DNA of 64,000 nt from Methylophaga sp. (GCF_030651745.1 NZ_JAUSCC010000052.1:1-64000), one strand, 5' to 3'; counted from the stretch's first letter, positions 36,535-45,264 are shown. Notes: generated by a model not told the origin, from the letters alone. Numbers and translations: made by a program.

Positions 36535-37527
36535 ATGTTTCGTTTCATTTACACCTTGTTTTTCGCGGTTGCCCTTCCCGTTCTGGCTGAACAGAAAACC
36601 TACGGTCCACAGCTGGAAGGTTTTGACTATCCTTTTCCAGTAGAGATATTCCAGATCGACTCTCAAGGTCAGCAACTTGAAATGGCCTATATGGATATCC
36701 AGCCTCAAACACCCAATGGCATGACCGTCGTATTACTGCACGGTAAAAACTTCTGTGCCGCGACTTGGGAAGGCACTATCCATTTCCTGATCGACAATGG
36801 CTATCGCGTTATCGCGCCGGATCAGATCGGTTTTTGTAAATCCAGTAAACCCGAACAATATCAGTACAGTTTTCATCAACTCTCTGCCAATACCAGTGCA
36901 TTGCTGAAGCAACTGGATATTGAAAACCACATCATCATGGGTCATTCCATGGGCGGTATGCTGGCCACACGTCATACGTTACTTAACCCGGATAAAGTCA
37001 AACAACTGGTGATGGTAAATCCTATCGGTCTGGAAGACTGGCTGGCTAAAGGCGTGCCCTACCGTGAAATTGATGACTGGTATCAAAGCGAATTGAAAAC
37101 CAATGCTGACAGCATTCGCCAATATCAACAAAACACCTATTACGCTGGTAATTGGGAGCCGGGATATGATCGCTGGGTGGAAATGCAAGCCGGACTGTTC
37201 CAGGGTTCAGGAAAAGAAATTGTCGCCTGGAATTCGGCGCTGACTTACGACATGGTGCTGACTCAGCCAGTGTTTTATGAATTCGAGAATCTGCAAGTGC
37301 CTACTCTGCTGTTAATTGGCGAGCAAGATAATACTGCTGTCGGTAAAAATCTGGCTCCTGAAGCAAAACGTGCTCAATTGGGTAACTATTCAAAAATCAG
37401 TCGTGAAGTGGCAGAAAGAATCCCGCAAGCCACATTGGTGGCCTTTGCAGACTTGGGTCACTCGCCGCAAATTCAGGATGCCGAACGATTTCACCAAAGT
37501 TTGCTTGAACATTTACTGCCTTATTAG
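36535..37527 (+). CDS. Exported alpha/beta hydrolase
   Basis: 330 residues from ATG 36535, chosen because GGAGAA lies ~8 bases upstream and a signal peptide then begins at once (FIYTLFFAVALPVLA). It has an alpha/beta hydrolase fold with oxyanion HGKNF, nucleophile elbow GHSMGG (Ser near 143), acid D in GEQDNTAVG and His in LGHSPQIQ, so the triad is complete. The relatives are proline iminopeptidase- or epoxide-hydrolase-like esterases, and the substrate is unknown. It sits alone between a terminator and pxpA. Confidence 0.82.
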   Translation: MFRFIYTLFFAVALPVLAEQKTYGPQLEGFDYPFPVEIFQIDSQGQQLEMAYMDIQPQTPNGMTVVLLHGKNFCAATWEGTIHFLIDNGYRVIAPDQIGFCKSSKPEQYQYSFHQLSANTSALLKQLDIENHIIMGHSMGGMLATRHTLLNPDKVKQLVMVNPIGLEDWLAKGVPYREIDDWYQSELKTNADSIRQYQQNTYYAGNWEPGYDRWVEMQAGLFQGSGKEIVAWNSALTYDMVLTQPVFYEFENLQVPTLLLIGEQDNTAVGKNLAPEAKRAQLGNYSKISREVAERIPQATLVAFADLGHSPQIQDAERFHQSLLEHLLPY

Positions 37528-37654
37528 GGCTGTTTGACTACCAGGGAATGACATAAAAAATAAATATCGCCGATAAGTTGAGAGTAAATTTCTGCTCGTA
37601 AAATAAGCGTGTATCCTTTGTTTATCGATTACCCTCTGCAGAACAAATTTAACC

Positions 37655-38431
37655 ATGGCTAACAGTCAACTTCCAATCAAAAAACTGCTGCTCAATTGCG
37701 ATATGGGCGAAAGTCTTGGACCGTGGTCAATGGGTATGGATGAACAAGTTATGCCATTGGTGGATATGGCGAATATCGCCTGCGGTTTTCATGCTTCTGA
37801 TCCAATCACCATGACACGTACGGTCTTATTGGCAAAGCATTCGAATACACAAATTGGTGCTCATCCAAGTTACCCGGATCTGATTGGTTTTGGCCGCCGC
37901 AGCATGCAATGCACACCGCTGGAAATTATCGCCATGGTGCAATATCAAATCGGAGCTTTGGATGGTATCTGCCGGGCCCATGATAGCCGTGTAAGTTATG
38001 TCAAACCGCATGGCGCGCTCTATAACGACATGATGCGTGATGCCGATATTCTAAGAGCAGTATTACAAGCGGTTGCCAGTTACGATAACAGCCTGCCATT
38101 AATGCTATTGGCTGCAACAGATAACAGTAAAACGCAGTCAATCGCTGCAGAGTTTGGTATTACATTACTGTTTGAAGCCTTTGCTGATCGCGCCTATGAC
38201 GATAGCGGTTTTCTGTTGCCCCGCACCGAAAAGGGATCGGTGTATCACTCTGAACAACAAATCCTTCAACAGGCTTTATTGCTGGCCACAGAAGGCAGTG
38301 TGATAAACCAAGGTGGACATAAACTGAAGCTCGATGCCGACACTCTTTGCGTACATGGTGACAATGCAGATTCGGTACAAGCGATTCAACATATCCGCAA
38401 TGCTCTCAACACACTTTACCGCTGCTTATGA
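37655..38431 (+). CDS. pxpA: 5-oxoprolinase subunit PxpA (LamB/YcsF)
   Basis: 258 residues. The LamB/YcsF family is clear from LNCDMGESLGPW at the start, ANIACGFHASDP, IGAHPSYPDLIGFGRR and VKPHGALYNDM, with Asp/His residues that probably bind the substrate. PxpA with PxpB and PxpC converts 5-oxoproline, formed non-enzymatically from glutamine or glutamate, to glutamate with ATP. Order A-B-C with 4-bp overlaps, as in many bacteria, means the complex is translated as a unit. Start ATG 37655. Confidence 0.93.
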   Translation: MANSQLPIKKLLLNCDMGESLGPWSMGMDEQVMPLVDMANIACGFHASDPITMTRTVLLAKHSNTQIGAHPSYPDLIGFGRRSMQCTPLEIIAMVQYQIGALDGICRAHDSRVSYVKPHGALYNDMMRDADILRAVLQAVASYDNSLPLMLLAATDNSKTQSIAAEFGITLLFEAFADRAYDDSGFLLPRTEKGSVYHSEQQILQQALLLATEGSVINQGGHKLKLDADTLCVHGDNADSVQAIQHIRNALNTLYRCL

Positions 38432-39120
38432 TGGTTCAGTGGCAAATTGAACATGCAGGCCCAGACGCGGTATTGATACGTTTTGGTGAACAGATCAACA
38501 CCGATCTGGTACCGGTAATTCGCGCAGCGACGAAACGACTGCAAAATTCATTGCAGGAAGAAATTCGTGGGCTGGTGCCGAGCTATACCACTTTGATGCT
38601 CTGCTATGACCCCCGTAAAAATGACTTTCCCAGCATCCAGGAAAAAATCCAGCAGCAACTCAGCAATCTGACGATCAGCAATACGCACTTGGGTAAACTG
38701 ATTGAAATTCCGGTGTGGTATCACCCCGATGTCGGACCCGATTTACAACATGTGGCCGACTTTCATCAGATCAGCATTGAAGAAGTCATTCGTCGTCATA
38801 CTGAAAACACCTATCAAATCTTTGCCATCGGCTTTGCGCCGGGCTTTGCTTATATGGGTAATGTGCCTCAGCAACTTGCCACGCCTCGATTAAAAACGCC
38901 AAGACCCGATGTTGCAGCCGGTTCGGTTGCGATAGCCGATCAACAAACAGCGGTATATCCGATCAGTACGCCCGGTGGCTGGAACATTCTGGGCCGTACC
39001 ACGATGAAAATGTTTGATCGGCAAAGCCCCAAACTATGTCCGGTCTTGCCGGGTGATCAGGTTAAGTTTGTCTCTGTCAGCAAGGCTGAGTTTCTGCTGG
39101 CTGGAGGTCAATTTGAATGA
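38428..39120 (+). CDS. pxpB: 5-oxoprolinase subunit PxpB (KipI-like)
   Basis: 230 residues. It has the KipI/carboxyltransferase domain, subdomain C, with ALLRFGEQINTDL-like start, EIPVWYHPDVGPDL, FAIGFAPGFAYMGNVP and TPRPDVAAGSVAIADQQTAVYP, all family hallmarks. The last part, YPISTPGGWNILGRT, is also conserved. With PxpC it makes the ATP-dependent part of 5-oxoprolinase. Its ATG overlaps pxpA's stop by 4 bp and its own stop overlaps pxpC's start. The Bacillus homologue also inhibits KinA, but there is no such kinase here. Confidence 0.92.
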   Translation: MMVQWQIEHAGPDAVLIRFGEQINTDLVPVIRAATKRLQNSLQEEIRGLVPSYTTLMLCYDPRKNDFPSIQEKIQQQLSNLTISNTHLGKLIEIPVWYHPDVGPDLQHVADFHQISIEEVIRRHTENTYQIFAIGFAPGFAYMGNVPQQLATPRLKTPRPDVAAGSVAIADQQTAVYPISTPGGWNILGRTTMKMFDRQSPKLCPVLPGDQVKFVSVSKAEFLLAGGQFE

Positions 39121-40046
39121 GCGAGCCGGGTTTAAAAGTACTTAAACCCGGCATTCTGACACTGGTGCAGGATCTGGGACGTTTTGCCTATCAACATATT
39201 GGCCTCTCCCCCGGCGGTGCTGCTGATGAACATGCGTTTTTATGGGCCAACCGCTTATTGGATAACCCACCCAATAGTCCGACACTGGAAATTTGTTTTG
39301 GCGGTCTGCAACTTGAGGCATTAACCAATACCAATATCGCCATCACCGGTGCTGATATGCAGGCCAGCCTTAATGGCAAACCTTTGGAGAACTGGCAAAC
39401 CCATCCAATAAATGCCGGCGATAAACTCAGCTTTGCTCATGCAAAATCTGGCATACGCAGCTATCTGGCGATACAGGATGGTTTTCAGTTTCAACCCAGC
39501 TTCGGTTCGGTCGCTACGGTTATGCGAGAAAAAATGGGCGGCATTGATGGCTATGGCAGCCCGTTAAAAGCAGATGACTTTTTACCGTGCAGTAAAAACC
39601 AGCCCAGATTAAAGACCTATGTTCCACCGCTCTTCATCCCTGATTATCAGCAACCATTAATTCTTAGCGTAATTCCCACCGATCAAAGCGAACACTTTGA
39701 CGCTGCAGAACTGGAGAAGTTATATCACTGGACCTATCGTATTTCGCCGCACAGCAATAGCATGGGGATACGACTTGAAGGCGAACCTATCAAACCCAAG
39801 GTGCCAGGCATTATTTCCGAAGGCATTGCTTACGGCACCATTCAGCTGCCACCAGATGGTCAGCCAATCATCCTGCTTAAAGATCGCCAGACCATGGGCG
39901 GCTACCCCAAATTAGGCACGCTGTTTGTGCTTGATGCCTTTTTACTGGCCCAGCAACAAGCCAATACCGAAGTAAGATTCACTCAAATTTCATTGGAAGA
40001 AGCTCAGGAACAACTACGGTATTTCTACCACTTTTTCCGGGTATAG
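39117..40046 (+). CDS. pxpC: 5-oxoprolinase subunit PxpC (KipA-like)
   Basis: 309 residues. It is the carboxyltransferase subdomain A/B partner, with the typical TLVQDLGRFAYQHIGLSPGGAADEHAF start, ANRLLDN, LEICFGGLQLEA and the C-terminal ILLKDRQTMGGYPKLG. Together with PxpA and PxpB it forms the 5-oxoprolinase complex. Last gene of the operon; no clear terminator follows within 60 bp. Start ATG 39117 (overlap of 4 bp with pxpB). Confidence 0.92.
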   Translation: MSEPGLKVLKPGILTLVQDLGRFAYQHIGLSPGGAADEHAFLWANRLLDNPPNSPTLEICFGGLQLEALTNTNIAITGADMQASLNGKPLENWQTHPINAGDKLSFAHAKSGIRSYLAIQDGFQFQPSFGSVATVMREKMGGIDGYGSPLKADDFLPCSKNQPRLKTYVPPLFIPDYQQPLILSVIPTDQSEHFDAAELEKLYHWTYRISPHSNSMGIRLEGEPIKPKVPGIISEGIAYGTIQLPPDGQPIILLKDRQTMGGYPKLGTLFVLDAFLLAQQQANTEVRFTQISLEEAQEQLRYFYHFFRV

Positions 40047-40136
40047 ATATTGGCGGCTTTAGCTAAAATCAATTTAGCTGACTTATTGTTTTACGACTTC
40101 CCTGTCTTAATTTTTGCTTGTGCTTGATCTGGACTG

Positions 40137-40604
40137 TCAGTCCGTGTCGATCACCCAATCCTGTGAGCCGGTTGGACAACAGCGCGGGTCATCTGGCTTT
40201 GGCATTGTTGAGGTCAACCTGATTGATCCTTTTTCAAAAACCACATCGCGCGGATTACTACCAAAGACATTATCGATGCTCCGATAGTAGGTCATAACGC
40301 CAGCTTCATTGCGAAATAAAGCTACATTCAGATAATCACTATTGCCACCGCTTGGATAAAGTATCCAGGCTAATGCATCATCCAATCCGTCACCGCTGAA
40401 ATCACCATAGAAGGTTTCCACCGGAGAATAAACTTCCTCACCATACTGTTCGCGCGCCCATGCCAGAATCGTATCATCGGCGGCAACTGCTGATTGGTCT
40501 TTCGAGTCCTCTTCGGTTGCTGGAGAACATGCCAACAATGACGTCATTGCCAAAAACATTACGCAGAAGTAATTAAGCCTGAAGAAACTATTCATTGTTA
40601 ACAT
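40137..40604 (-). CDS. Lipoprotein of unknown function
   Basis: 155 residues, or 152 if it starts at ATG 40595. The N-terminus has a hydrophobic stretch and lipobox (SLLAC, Cys ~26), so it should be a lipid-anchored envelope protein. After a short linker comes a domain with YGDFSGDGLDDALAWI, the D-x-D-G-D-x-D type loop seen in calcium-binding FG-GAP-like motifs, and a Cys pair near the C-terminus (RCCPTG). It overlaps the preceding membrane-protein gene by 17 bp, so they are probably co-translated. No homologue named. Confidence 0.55.
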   Translation of the reverse strand: MLTMNSFFRLNYFCVMFLAMTSLLACSPATEEDSKDQSAVAADDTILAWAREQYGEEVYSPVETFYGDFSGDGLDDALAWILYPSGGNSDYLNVALFRNEAGVMTYYRSIDNVFGSNPRDVVFEKGSIRLTSTMPKPDDPRCCPTGSQDWVIDTD

Positions 40605-41085
40605 GCTGACGAAAAATCTCCATCCACTTCAGGAGCTCACCTTCCATTTTTTTGTTGTATGGAAAAGCAATTCTCCATTGCGGATGCTCAATATCCCGCA
40701 TCGTTACGAATAAACCCGATTCGGCCTTATTCCTCATATGAATGCCATAATTAGTACCGGCAGACCCGTTTATTATTTGTCCACCGGTTTGAACGTTATA
40801 TTTCCACTCGCGTATGTCCTCAAACGGATAGGATTTTTGAACATTCTTGTTTTTCAGGTGAATGGTTTTAGTGGCAGTATCTAATGCTAATCCGGTACCG
40901 TCATATGCCGTTTTAAACTGACAGTCTTCTTTTTCCTTTAACCAAGGATCGTTCCCCGGCCGTTTATCTCGCCATAGTTTCCAGATCCCCCAGCCAATCA
41001 TTAACAAACCAATCCAGCACAGCCACGGGATGAGCGTTCCGATGATACCTGCAGCGATGATCCACCATCCTTGTACTGGACTCAT
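40588..41085 (-). CDS. Small membrane protein of unknown function
   Basis: 165 residues with one or two N-terminal membrane helices (WWIIAAGIIGTLIPWLCWIGLLMIGWGIW, residues ~6-35) and a soluble C-terminal part rich in Trp, Lys and Arg (REWKYNVQTGG, MRDIEHPQWRIAFP). This second part looks like a PH- or DUF4755-like domain. Start ATG 41085 after AGGTCAGAAG. It shares the strand and probably the transcript with the genes at 41163 and 40137. Function unknown. Confidence 0.5.
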   Translation of the reverse strand: MSPVQGWWIIAAGIIGTLIPWLCWIGLLMIGWGIWKLWRDKRPGNDPWLKEKEDCQFKTAYDGTGLALDTATKTIHLKNKNVQKSYPFEDIREWKYNVQTGGQIINGSAGTNYGIHMRNKAESGLFVTMRDIEHPQWRIAFPYNKKMEGELLKWMEIFRQHVNNE

Positions 41086-41162
41086 TCTTCTGACCTCATT
41101 TCAGGTTAAAAACGTTTGCCAAACGTTCACTTCATCAGTTATCTGCGAAATATTTTTTACTT

Positions 41163-41630
41163 CTAAAATGCAGCCTTGGATTTCAAATAACGAATGATTC
41201 CATGGGCCGCATAGGCTATAGCGCAAATCATTCCGGCAATAATCGACAGAGATGCGCCCAACACAAAGCTCAGCACAACAAAAGCAATAAAACCTGCGAT
41301 TAACCCCAGAACTGGCATGGCCAGTAAACAAAAAATCACCGTTAAAAACAGTGATTCTGATGTCCGAACACGCCCATCAGCGAGTTTGATAGCACTTACT
41401 GTTAGCGTTGGAATGCCTATCAAACTAAATACACTTAATGAAACTGGCTCACCGGACTGCTTGGCGCTGACTAATGTGTCATCCAGATACTGAGAAAGCC
41501 GTACCTTCCTGAGATGTTCATCTCCAATATCAATGTACTCACGTTTCACATAGAGAAAATTAGAGTTGTCTCCCTCTATATTTCCACTACCTATTTCCTT
41601 TACGATTCCTGTATAAATCGGCATTCCCAT
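41163..41630 (-). CDS. Small membrane protein of unknown function
   Basis: About 155 residues. Two closely spaced ATGs (41630 and 41624) follow GGAAGG; the frame before them has no support. The N-terminal half is soluble (YTGIVKEIGSGNIEGDNSNFLYVKREYID). The C-terminal half has three hydrophobic helices (VFSLIGIPTLTVSAI, LFLTVIFCLLAMPVLGLIAGFIAFVVLSFVLGA, LSIIAGMICAIAYAA). It starts the small minus-strand run of membrane proteins. No family recognised. Confidence 0.5.
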   Translation of the reverse strand: MGMPIYTGIVKEIGSGNIEGDNSNFLYVKREYIDIGDEHLRKVRLSQYLDDTLVSAKQSGEPVSLSVFSLIGIPTLTVSAIKLADGRVRTSESLFLTVIFCLLAMPVLGLIAGFIAFVVLSFVLGASLSIIAGMICAIAYAAHGIIRYLKSKAAF

Positions 41631-41642
41631 CCCCCCTTCCAC

Positions 41643-42044
41643 AAATAATTTTTATGGCCAAGAACTATCAAAACACAACTAATCAGGCTATCAAATAACG
41701 GACTTTCTGCTTTCCAAACAATAACTTTGTTGAAATTATCTGACTTATATATTCAATTGAATAAATCATGCAAATTTAATTTTTCAGGACCAACATTTGC
41801 CTGACGAAAACTTAGATTAGCAACACGGAGTTACCCCGATGACAGGGGCAGTTATAAATGGTATTTGGGATTTCTAAAGAGAAAAAGGGAACAGATTTAT
41901 TGAAAATCTGTTCCCCCTTTTTGATTCGCTTCGCTCAGATAAAGTGAGAAGAGGCTCAGGCAAAACTGCGTTATTTTTATCGTTTTTTTTACCTATATAT
42001 CGCCCCATTAAGCCGCTTGTTATGTCACTTTCCCCATGATAATG
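41643..42044. other. Intergenic region with REP-type hairpin
   Basis: No gene in ~400 bp. It is AT-rich near the left with a hairpin at 41882-41922 listed separately. The rest shows a short CCCC-GATGA-GGGG stem near 41834 and a T-run at 41990. No obvious promoter beyond the vapBC operator at 42045. Confidence 0.5.
41882..41922. repeat. REP/RAYT-type hairpin
   Basis: AAAAAGGG(A)ACAGATTT pairs with AAATCTGT(T)CCCCCTTTTT around a short AT loop. GGGAACAGATTT...AAATCTGTTCCC palindromes are the target-like repeats of RAYT-type Y1 transposases in many gammaproteobacteria. No RAYT gene is in this window. Confidence 0.6.
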
Positions 42045-42071
42045 TGTGTATATATATTTAATTTATACACA
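42045..42071 (+). promoter_or_regulatory. Probable VapB operator
   Basis: Inverted repeat TGTGTATA ... TATACACA with an 11-bp AT spacer, 10 bp before the antitoxin start. It overlaps a plausible -10 box and is well placed for autorepression by the VapBC complex. Confidence 0.6.
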
Positions 42072-42081
42072 TAGGTGAGTT

Positions 42082-42276
42082 ATGAGAACTAACATTGTTA
42101 TAGACGACAAATTGATGGCTGATGCGCTCAAAGCATCGGGATGCGCCACTAAAAAAGAAGTTGTAGAACAAGGCCTTAAACTACTTCTTCGGCGAAGCCA
42201 GCAGCAGGATATTCGTAAGCTGCGCGGCCGAGTTAAGTGGGAAGGTGATCTGGACGAAATGCGGGGAGGCAAATGA
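42082..42276 (+). CDS. vapB: VapB-type antitoxin
   Basis: 64 residues. A short ribbon-helix-helix N-terminus (MRTNIVIDDKLMADALKASGCATKKEVVEQGLKLL) fits the type II VapB antitoxins of the family that begins MRTNI(V/D)ID. The C-terminal WEGDLDEMR motif would wrap the toxin and supply residues to its active site. Ribosome site AGGTGAG. It overlaps vapC by 4 bp (ATGA). An inverted repeat before it is its likely operator. Typical size and order, so probably functional. Confidence 0.85.
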   Translation: MRTNIVIDDKLMADALKASGCATKKEVVEQGLKLLLRRSQQQDIRKLRGRVKWEGDLDEMRGGK

Positions 42277-42668
42277 TACTGGTCGACACCAGTGTTTGGA
42301 TTGATTACTTCAATGGTGTCCAGAGCCAACACACCGATACACTAGATGCAGGAATTGTCGAAGGCACTGTTGCCATGGGTGATTTGATTTTCCTGGAAAT
42401 TCTGCAGGGCATCCGTAATGACCGTGATTATCGTTTAACCAAACAAACACTGCTTACGTTGGACCGACTTGAAATGTTTGGCGAAGGCATGCCCGAAAAA
42501 TGTGCTGAAAATTATCGTGCACTCCGCAAAAAAGGAATCACCATCCGTAAGACAACGGATGTCATTATCGCCTCTTTCTGCATCGAACAAAGAATGCCGT
42601 TACTGTTCCTTGATCGAGACTTCATTCCATTCGTCGCTCATCTTGGTTTGGTCTCGGTGTTGCCATAA
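42273..42668 (+). CDS. vapC: VapC-type PIN-domain toxin
   Basis: 131 residues, the usual size. PIN nuclease core: D5 (ILVDTSVWIDYF), E42 (FLEILQG), D96 (TTDVIIASFC) and D114 (FLDRDF), so all acidic metal ligands are present. VapC toxins cleave RNA, often initiator tRNA or rRNA loops. It overlaps vapB by 4 bp. The pair lies in an accessory stretch between unrelated genes with a REP hairpin on one side. Confidence 0.88.
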   Translation: MILVDTSVWIDYFNGVQSQHTDTLDAGIVEGTVAMGDLIFLEILQGIRNDRDYRLTKQTLLTLDRLEMFGEGMPEKCAENYRALRKKGITIRKTTDVIIASFCIEQRMPLLFLDRDFIPFVAHLGLVSVLP

Positions 42669-42695
42669 GCGCAATAGACTCGGCCTTTTCTGTAC

Positions 42696-43271
42696 TTAAC
42701 AGCCCCGAAACAGCCATGCATGAATTAACTTGGTATAGCGCGGCATCACCACATAAACCATCAGCAGCACCGCAATACCGGTGATCAACAGCGAATCCAG
42801 GTAATGATTGTCAGGCAGTCCCAACTTGTGAAGTGGCGGTAGCAGAAATGGCAATAACAACACCAGCGGATAGATAGCTGACCAGGTGACCAAAGCCTGT
42901 TTCCAGCGAACCGGAGTTTTGGTATTCGCCTGTTCCGGGGTAAACCAGAAATCCAGACCGCTGTTGATATAAAAATCGTCCCCTTTCACCAGCAATGGCG
43001 AAACTTGGGCTATTAATTCACTGCGTTTGGCAGACTCCATCCAGCCACGTAAATGTGACTGCGTATCAAAGCGAATAATAATCGTATAAGTTTCAGTCAA
43101 GCCCGCAATAGGCCGGATAACATTCAAATCCAAATGCCCCGGCGAACTTTTGCAATGGGGGGCGATTTCATTTAACCATGCTTCGTACTCGGCGTGTTTG
43201 TCTTTATCAACCTGATGGTTAATAACCGCCGTTGCGCCATTGCTTAACGGATCTAAACGATTTTGTTGCAT
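42696..43271 (-). CDS. Membrane-anchored [39 protein letters not shown] protein
   Basis: 191 residues. Residues ~12-110 form an ABM/EthD-like dimeric alpha-beta barrel (TAVINHQVDKDKHAEYEAWLNEIAPHCKSSPGHLDLNVIRP, then YTIIIRFDTQSHLRGWM). Two membrane helices follow (TWSAIYPLVLLLPFLLPPL and LLITGIAVLLMVYVVM). Such proteins exist as conserved hypotheticals. The ABM barrel may bind a small aromatic or quinone-like compound, but the active-site residues are not certain. Single gene. Confidence 0.75.
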   Translation of the reverse strand: MQQNRLDPLSNGATAVINHQVDKDKHAEYEAWLNEIAPHCKSSPGHLDLNVIRPIAGLTETYTIIIRFDTQSHLRGWMESAKRSELIAQVSPLLVKGDDFYINSGLDFWFTPEQANTKTPVRWKQALVTWSAIYPLVLLLPFLLPPLHKLGLPDNHYLDSLLITGIAVLLMVYVVMPRYTKLIHAWLFRGC

Positions 43272-43450
43272 GACTCATTTCCTAAAATTCAAATTAACCT
43301 TTGCTCACAAAATATCAACTCGTGAGTTTTTTATAAAACTTATCGCAGATATCAGGCTAAATTTCATTTGCTATTAACGGCTAAATCCGCCGATATGCTT
43401 ACCTCAGCTGCAGTTGTTAGATGCGACTAATGACTAAAAGGAAACCCAGA

Positions 43451-43537
43451 ATGAAACTGAAAACACTGAGTCGAGAATTTTACACTGATGAGTATGTTTT
43501 TTATTTTCAGTTTAATCATAAATCCATAATGATTTAG
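43451..43537 (+). CDS. Possible 28-residue small protein
   Basis: ATG at 43451 follows AAGGAAA at ~9 bases and opens a 28-codon frame (MKLKTLSREFYTDEYVFYFQ..., ending SIMI). The stop TAG lies inside the first arm of a perfect 15-bp hairpin, so the gene and its terminator-like end form one compact unit. The C-terminal half is aromatic and hydrophobic. No homologue known to me. A chance ORF is possible; the ribosome site plus hairpin is the only support. Confidence 0.35.
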   Translation: MKLKTLSREFYTDEYVFYFQFNHKSIMI

Positions 43538-43568
43538 GGCCAGTGTAAATATATACACTGGCCCTAAA
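43533..43568. repeat. Perfect 15-bp inverted repeat
   Basis: TTTAGGGCCAGTGTA and its exact complement are separated by a 6-nt loop. A strong hairpin in both strands, without a long T-run. It could end the small ORF or act as a protein-binding site or terminator for the VPLPA gene on the minus strand (70 bp past its stop). Confidence 0.6.
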
Positions 43569-43638
43569 TATTCAGCTGATGTTGGCCAAATCCTAAGCCA
43601 TAAATAACCTAGGGATTAGCCCAACACTGGATCAATTA

Positions 43639-45111
43639 CTAACCCAAAAGACGTGCCCGGCCAGCCCACAGACCAAAAAGCCCGAAAGCAAAAAGAGGCA
43701 GTGCTGCTGGTAAAGGTACTGCACTTGGATTCATAAACTGACTTGCCAGCGCTTGTGTGGAGAAAGTGCCGTCATTGCCGAAAGTCCAGGAAGAGAAGTT
43801 GGTGAATTTTCCTGAGAACAGCTCGTTATTCGCGATTCCAAAAGACATGTATATCAGAGCGTCGGTGATATCAAATGACAAAATATTGGACAGAGAAAAG
43901 TCATTAAAGAAAACGCTATTCTCACCCAGGCCACCGTCAAAAATGCCGGTGCTCAGCAGACCAGAGGTCGAGGTCAGTCCATCGATGATTAGCATGTCAT
44001 CGCCGCTGCCAAAAATAACATTACCGATAATCTCGCTGTTGCCTGTTAATAACAGGCTGCTGTTACCCTGATTAGGAGCAAGCTCGATGGCATTTCCTCC
44101 CCGACCAACTAACGTGCCGCTGTTCTCAATGGTGATCTCGGCAGTGCTGGCATCATCCGCGCCAATGGCACGAACACCTTCGATATAGCCTTCGTTGATG
44201 ATGGTCAGTGGACCTGCGTCACGCACCTCACCCAGTGTGGGTTCGAACAGTGGATCGATGTCGATACCACTGCCGCCATTCATTGAATCACTAGCAGTTC
44301 CAGTGGAGATAATCACGCCAGTAGCATGGTTGTGTACCAGCCCTTCGTCGATGTCGATCCCGTCATCGGTGCCTAGGATCACACCGTAGTTATGTGCCTC
44401 TCCGCTGGCGAACTGCACACCGTCTTCATCATCAGTGGCACCGGTATTGGTCCAGGTTTGTGTGTCCGCATCCCATGAAAGTCCGTTCAGGGCAATGGTG
44501 CCGTAATTTTCGAGATAGAAATCTTCACGTGCTTCAATCACTTCCTCGCCACCGCGCAGGGTGCCGTAGTTAATCACGGTTGTGTTCGGTCCACGACTCT
44601 GAATGGCGCGACCATTAGCGCTTTCGATCAGACCGTAATTGGTAATATGAGCATTTTCCAGTGCAAAATCGTTATCCAATCTCACAGCTTGATTTTCGGC
44701 GGAGATTATTCCGCTTTCCCGGTTGATCAGGGTGAAATTGTCAGCATTGTCTTGAAGACGGATACCACGATCAGCACCACGAATGGTGCCTGAGTTGTCA
44801 ATCGAAAGGTTATTGCCTGTGGCCCGAATCGCGTCACTATTACCACTTTCGAGCAGACCTTGGTTATTGACCGACTGATCCGAACCACCCAATTGAACCG
44901 GGCGTCCACTCGCGCGAACGATCTGTGCATCATTCTCGACAGTCACTGCAAGATTATTTTGGTTGCTATTGATATTGCCGCTGTCTACCGCGGTGCATAA
45001 CAGGGTTGGTGAATCAATAGAGCCGCCAGGAACACAACTTGCCGCCATTGCTGGCACGTTGTACAAAGCCGCCAGTATAGAAACGAAAACTAATTTATGC
45101 GTATTTTTCAC
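43639..45111 (-). CDS. Secreted beta-helix-like protein with VPLPA-CTERM sorting signal
   Basis: 490 residues, starting at GTG 45111 with GGAGG 5 bases upstream. A signal peptide (to AMAAS) is followed by about 370 residues of repeated units built on N-x-G-x-(L/I)xxxxG-x-A-I (INNSGTIRGADRGI, ITNYGLIESANGRAI, INYGTLRGGEEVI, IENSGTLVGRGGNAIE), the pattern of a parallel beta-helix. The end has VPLPAALPLFAFGLFGLWAGRAR, a VPLPA-CTERM signal: motif, membrane helix, then Arg-rich tail, processed by an exosortase. No exosortase gene is in the window. A surface or biofilm-matrix protein is likely. Confidence 0.85.
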   Translation of the reverse strand: MKNTHKLVFVSILAALYNVPAMAASCVPGGSIDSPTLLCTAVDSGNINSNQNNLAVTVENDAQIVRASGRPVQLGGSDQSVNNQGLLESGNSDAIRATGNNLSIDNSGTIRGADRGIRLQDNADNFTLINRESGIISAENQAVRLDNDFALENAHITNYGLIESANGRAIQSRGPNTTVINYGTLRGGEEVIEAREDFYLENYGTIALNGLSWDADTQTWTNTGATDDEDGVQFASGEAHNYGVILGTDDGIDIDEGLVHNHATGVIISTGTASDSMNGGSGIDIDPLFEPTLGEVRDAGPLTIINEGYIEGVRAIGADDASTAEITIENSGTLVGRGGNAIELAPNQGNSSLLLTGNSEIIGNVIFGSGDDMLIIDGLTSTSGLLSTGIFDGGLGENSVFFNDFSLSNILSFDITDALIYMSFGIANNELFSGKFTNFSSWTFGNDGTFSTQALASQFMNPSAVPLPAALPLFAFGLFGLWAGRARLLG

Positions 45112-45264
45112 GTAACCTCCAAGTCAGATTGATTATCAAGATCGGACCTGAAGATAGTGATTTATTGTGACAACTCGATGAATTTTGAAATTAATGTGAA
45201 CTGTGGCGCATTAACAAAAATGGAAAAGTGATAGCCGAGAAACCTTCCCTTTTATTTCATAAAT

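Larger units (their letters stand above)
43272..43638. other. Intergenic region with a small ORF and hairpin
   Basis: Between two minus-strand genes. Only a short plus-strand ORF (43451-43537) and its adjoining hairpin stand out; the rest (43272-43440) shows no gene or clear motif. Confidence 0.5.

Noticed and set aside
37528..37654. Promoter call upstream of pxpA
   Set aside because: AT-rich and plausible, but no convincing -35/-10 pair could be chosen by eye.
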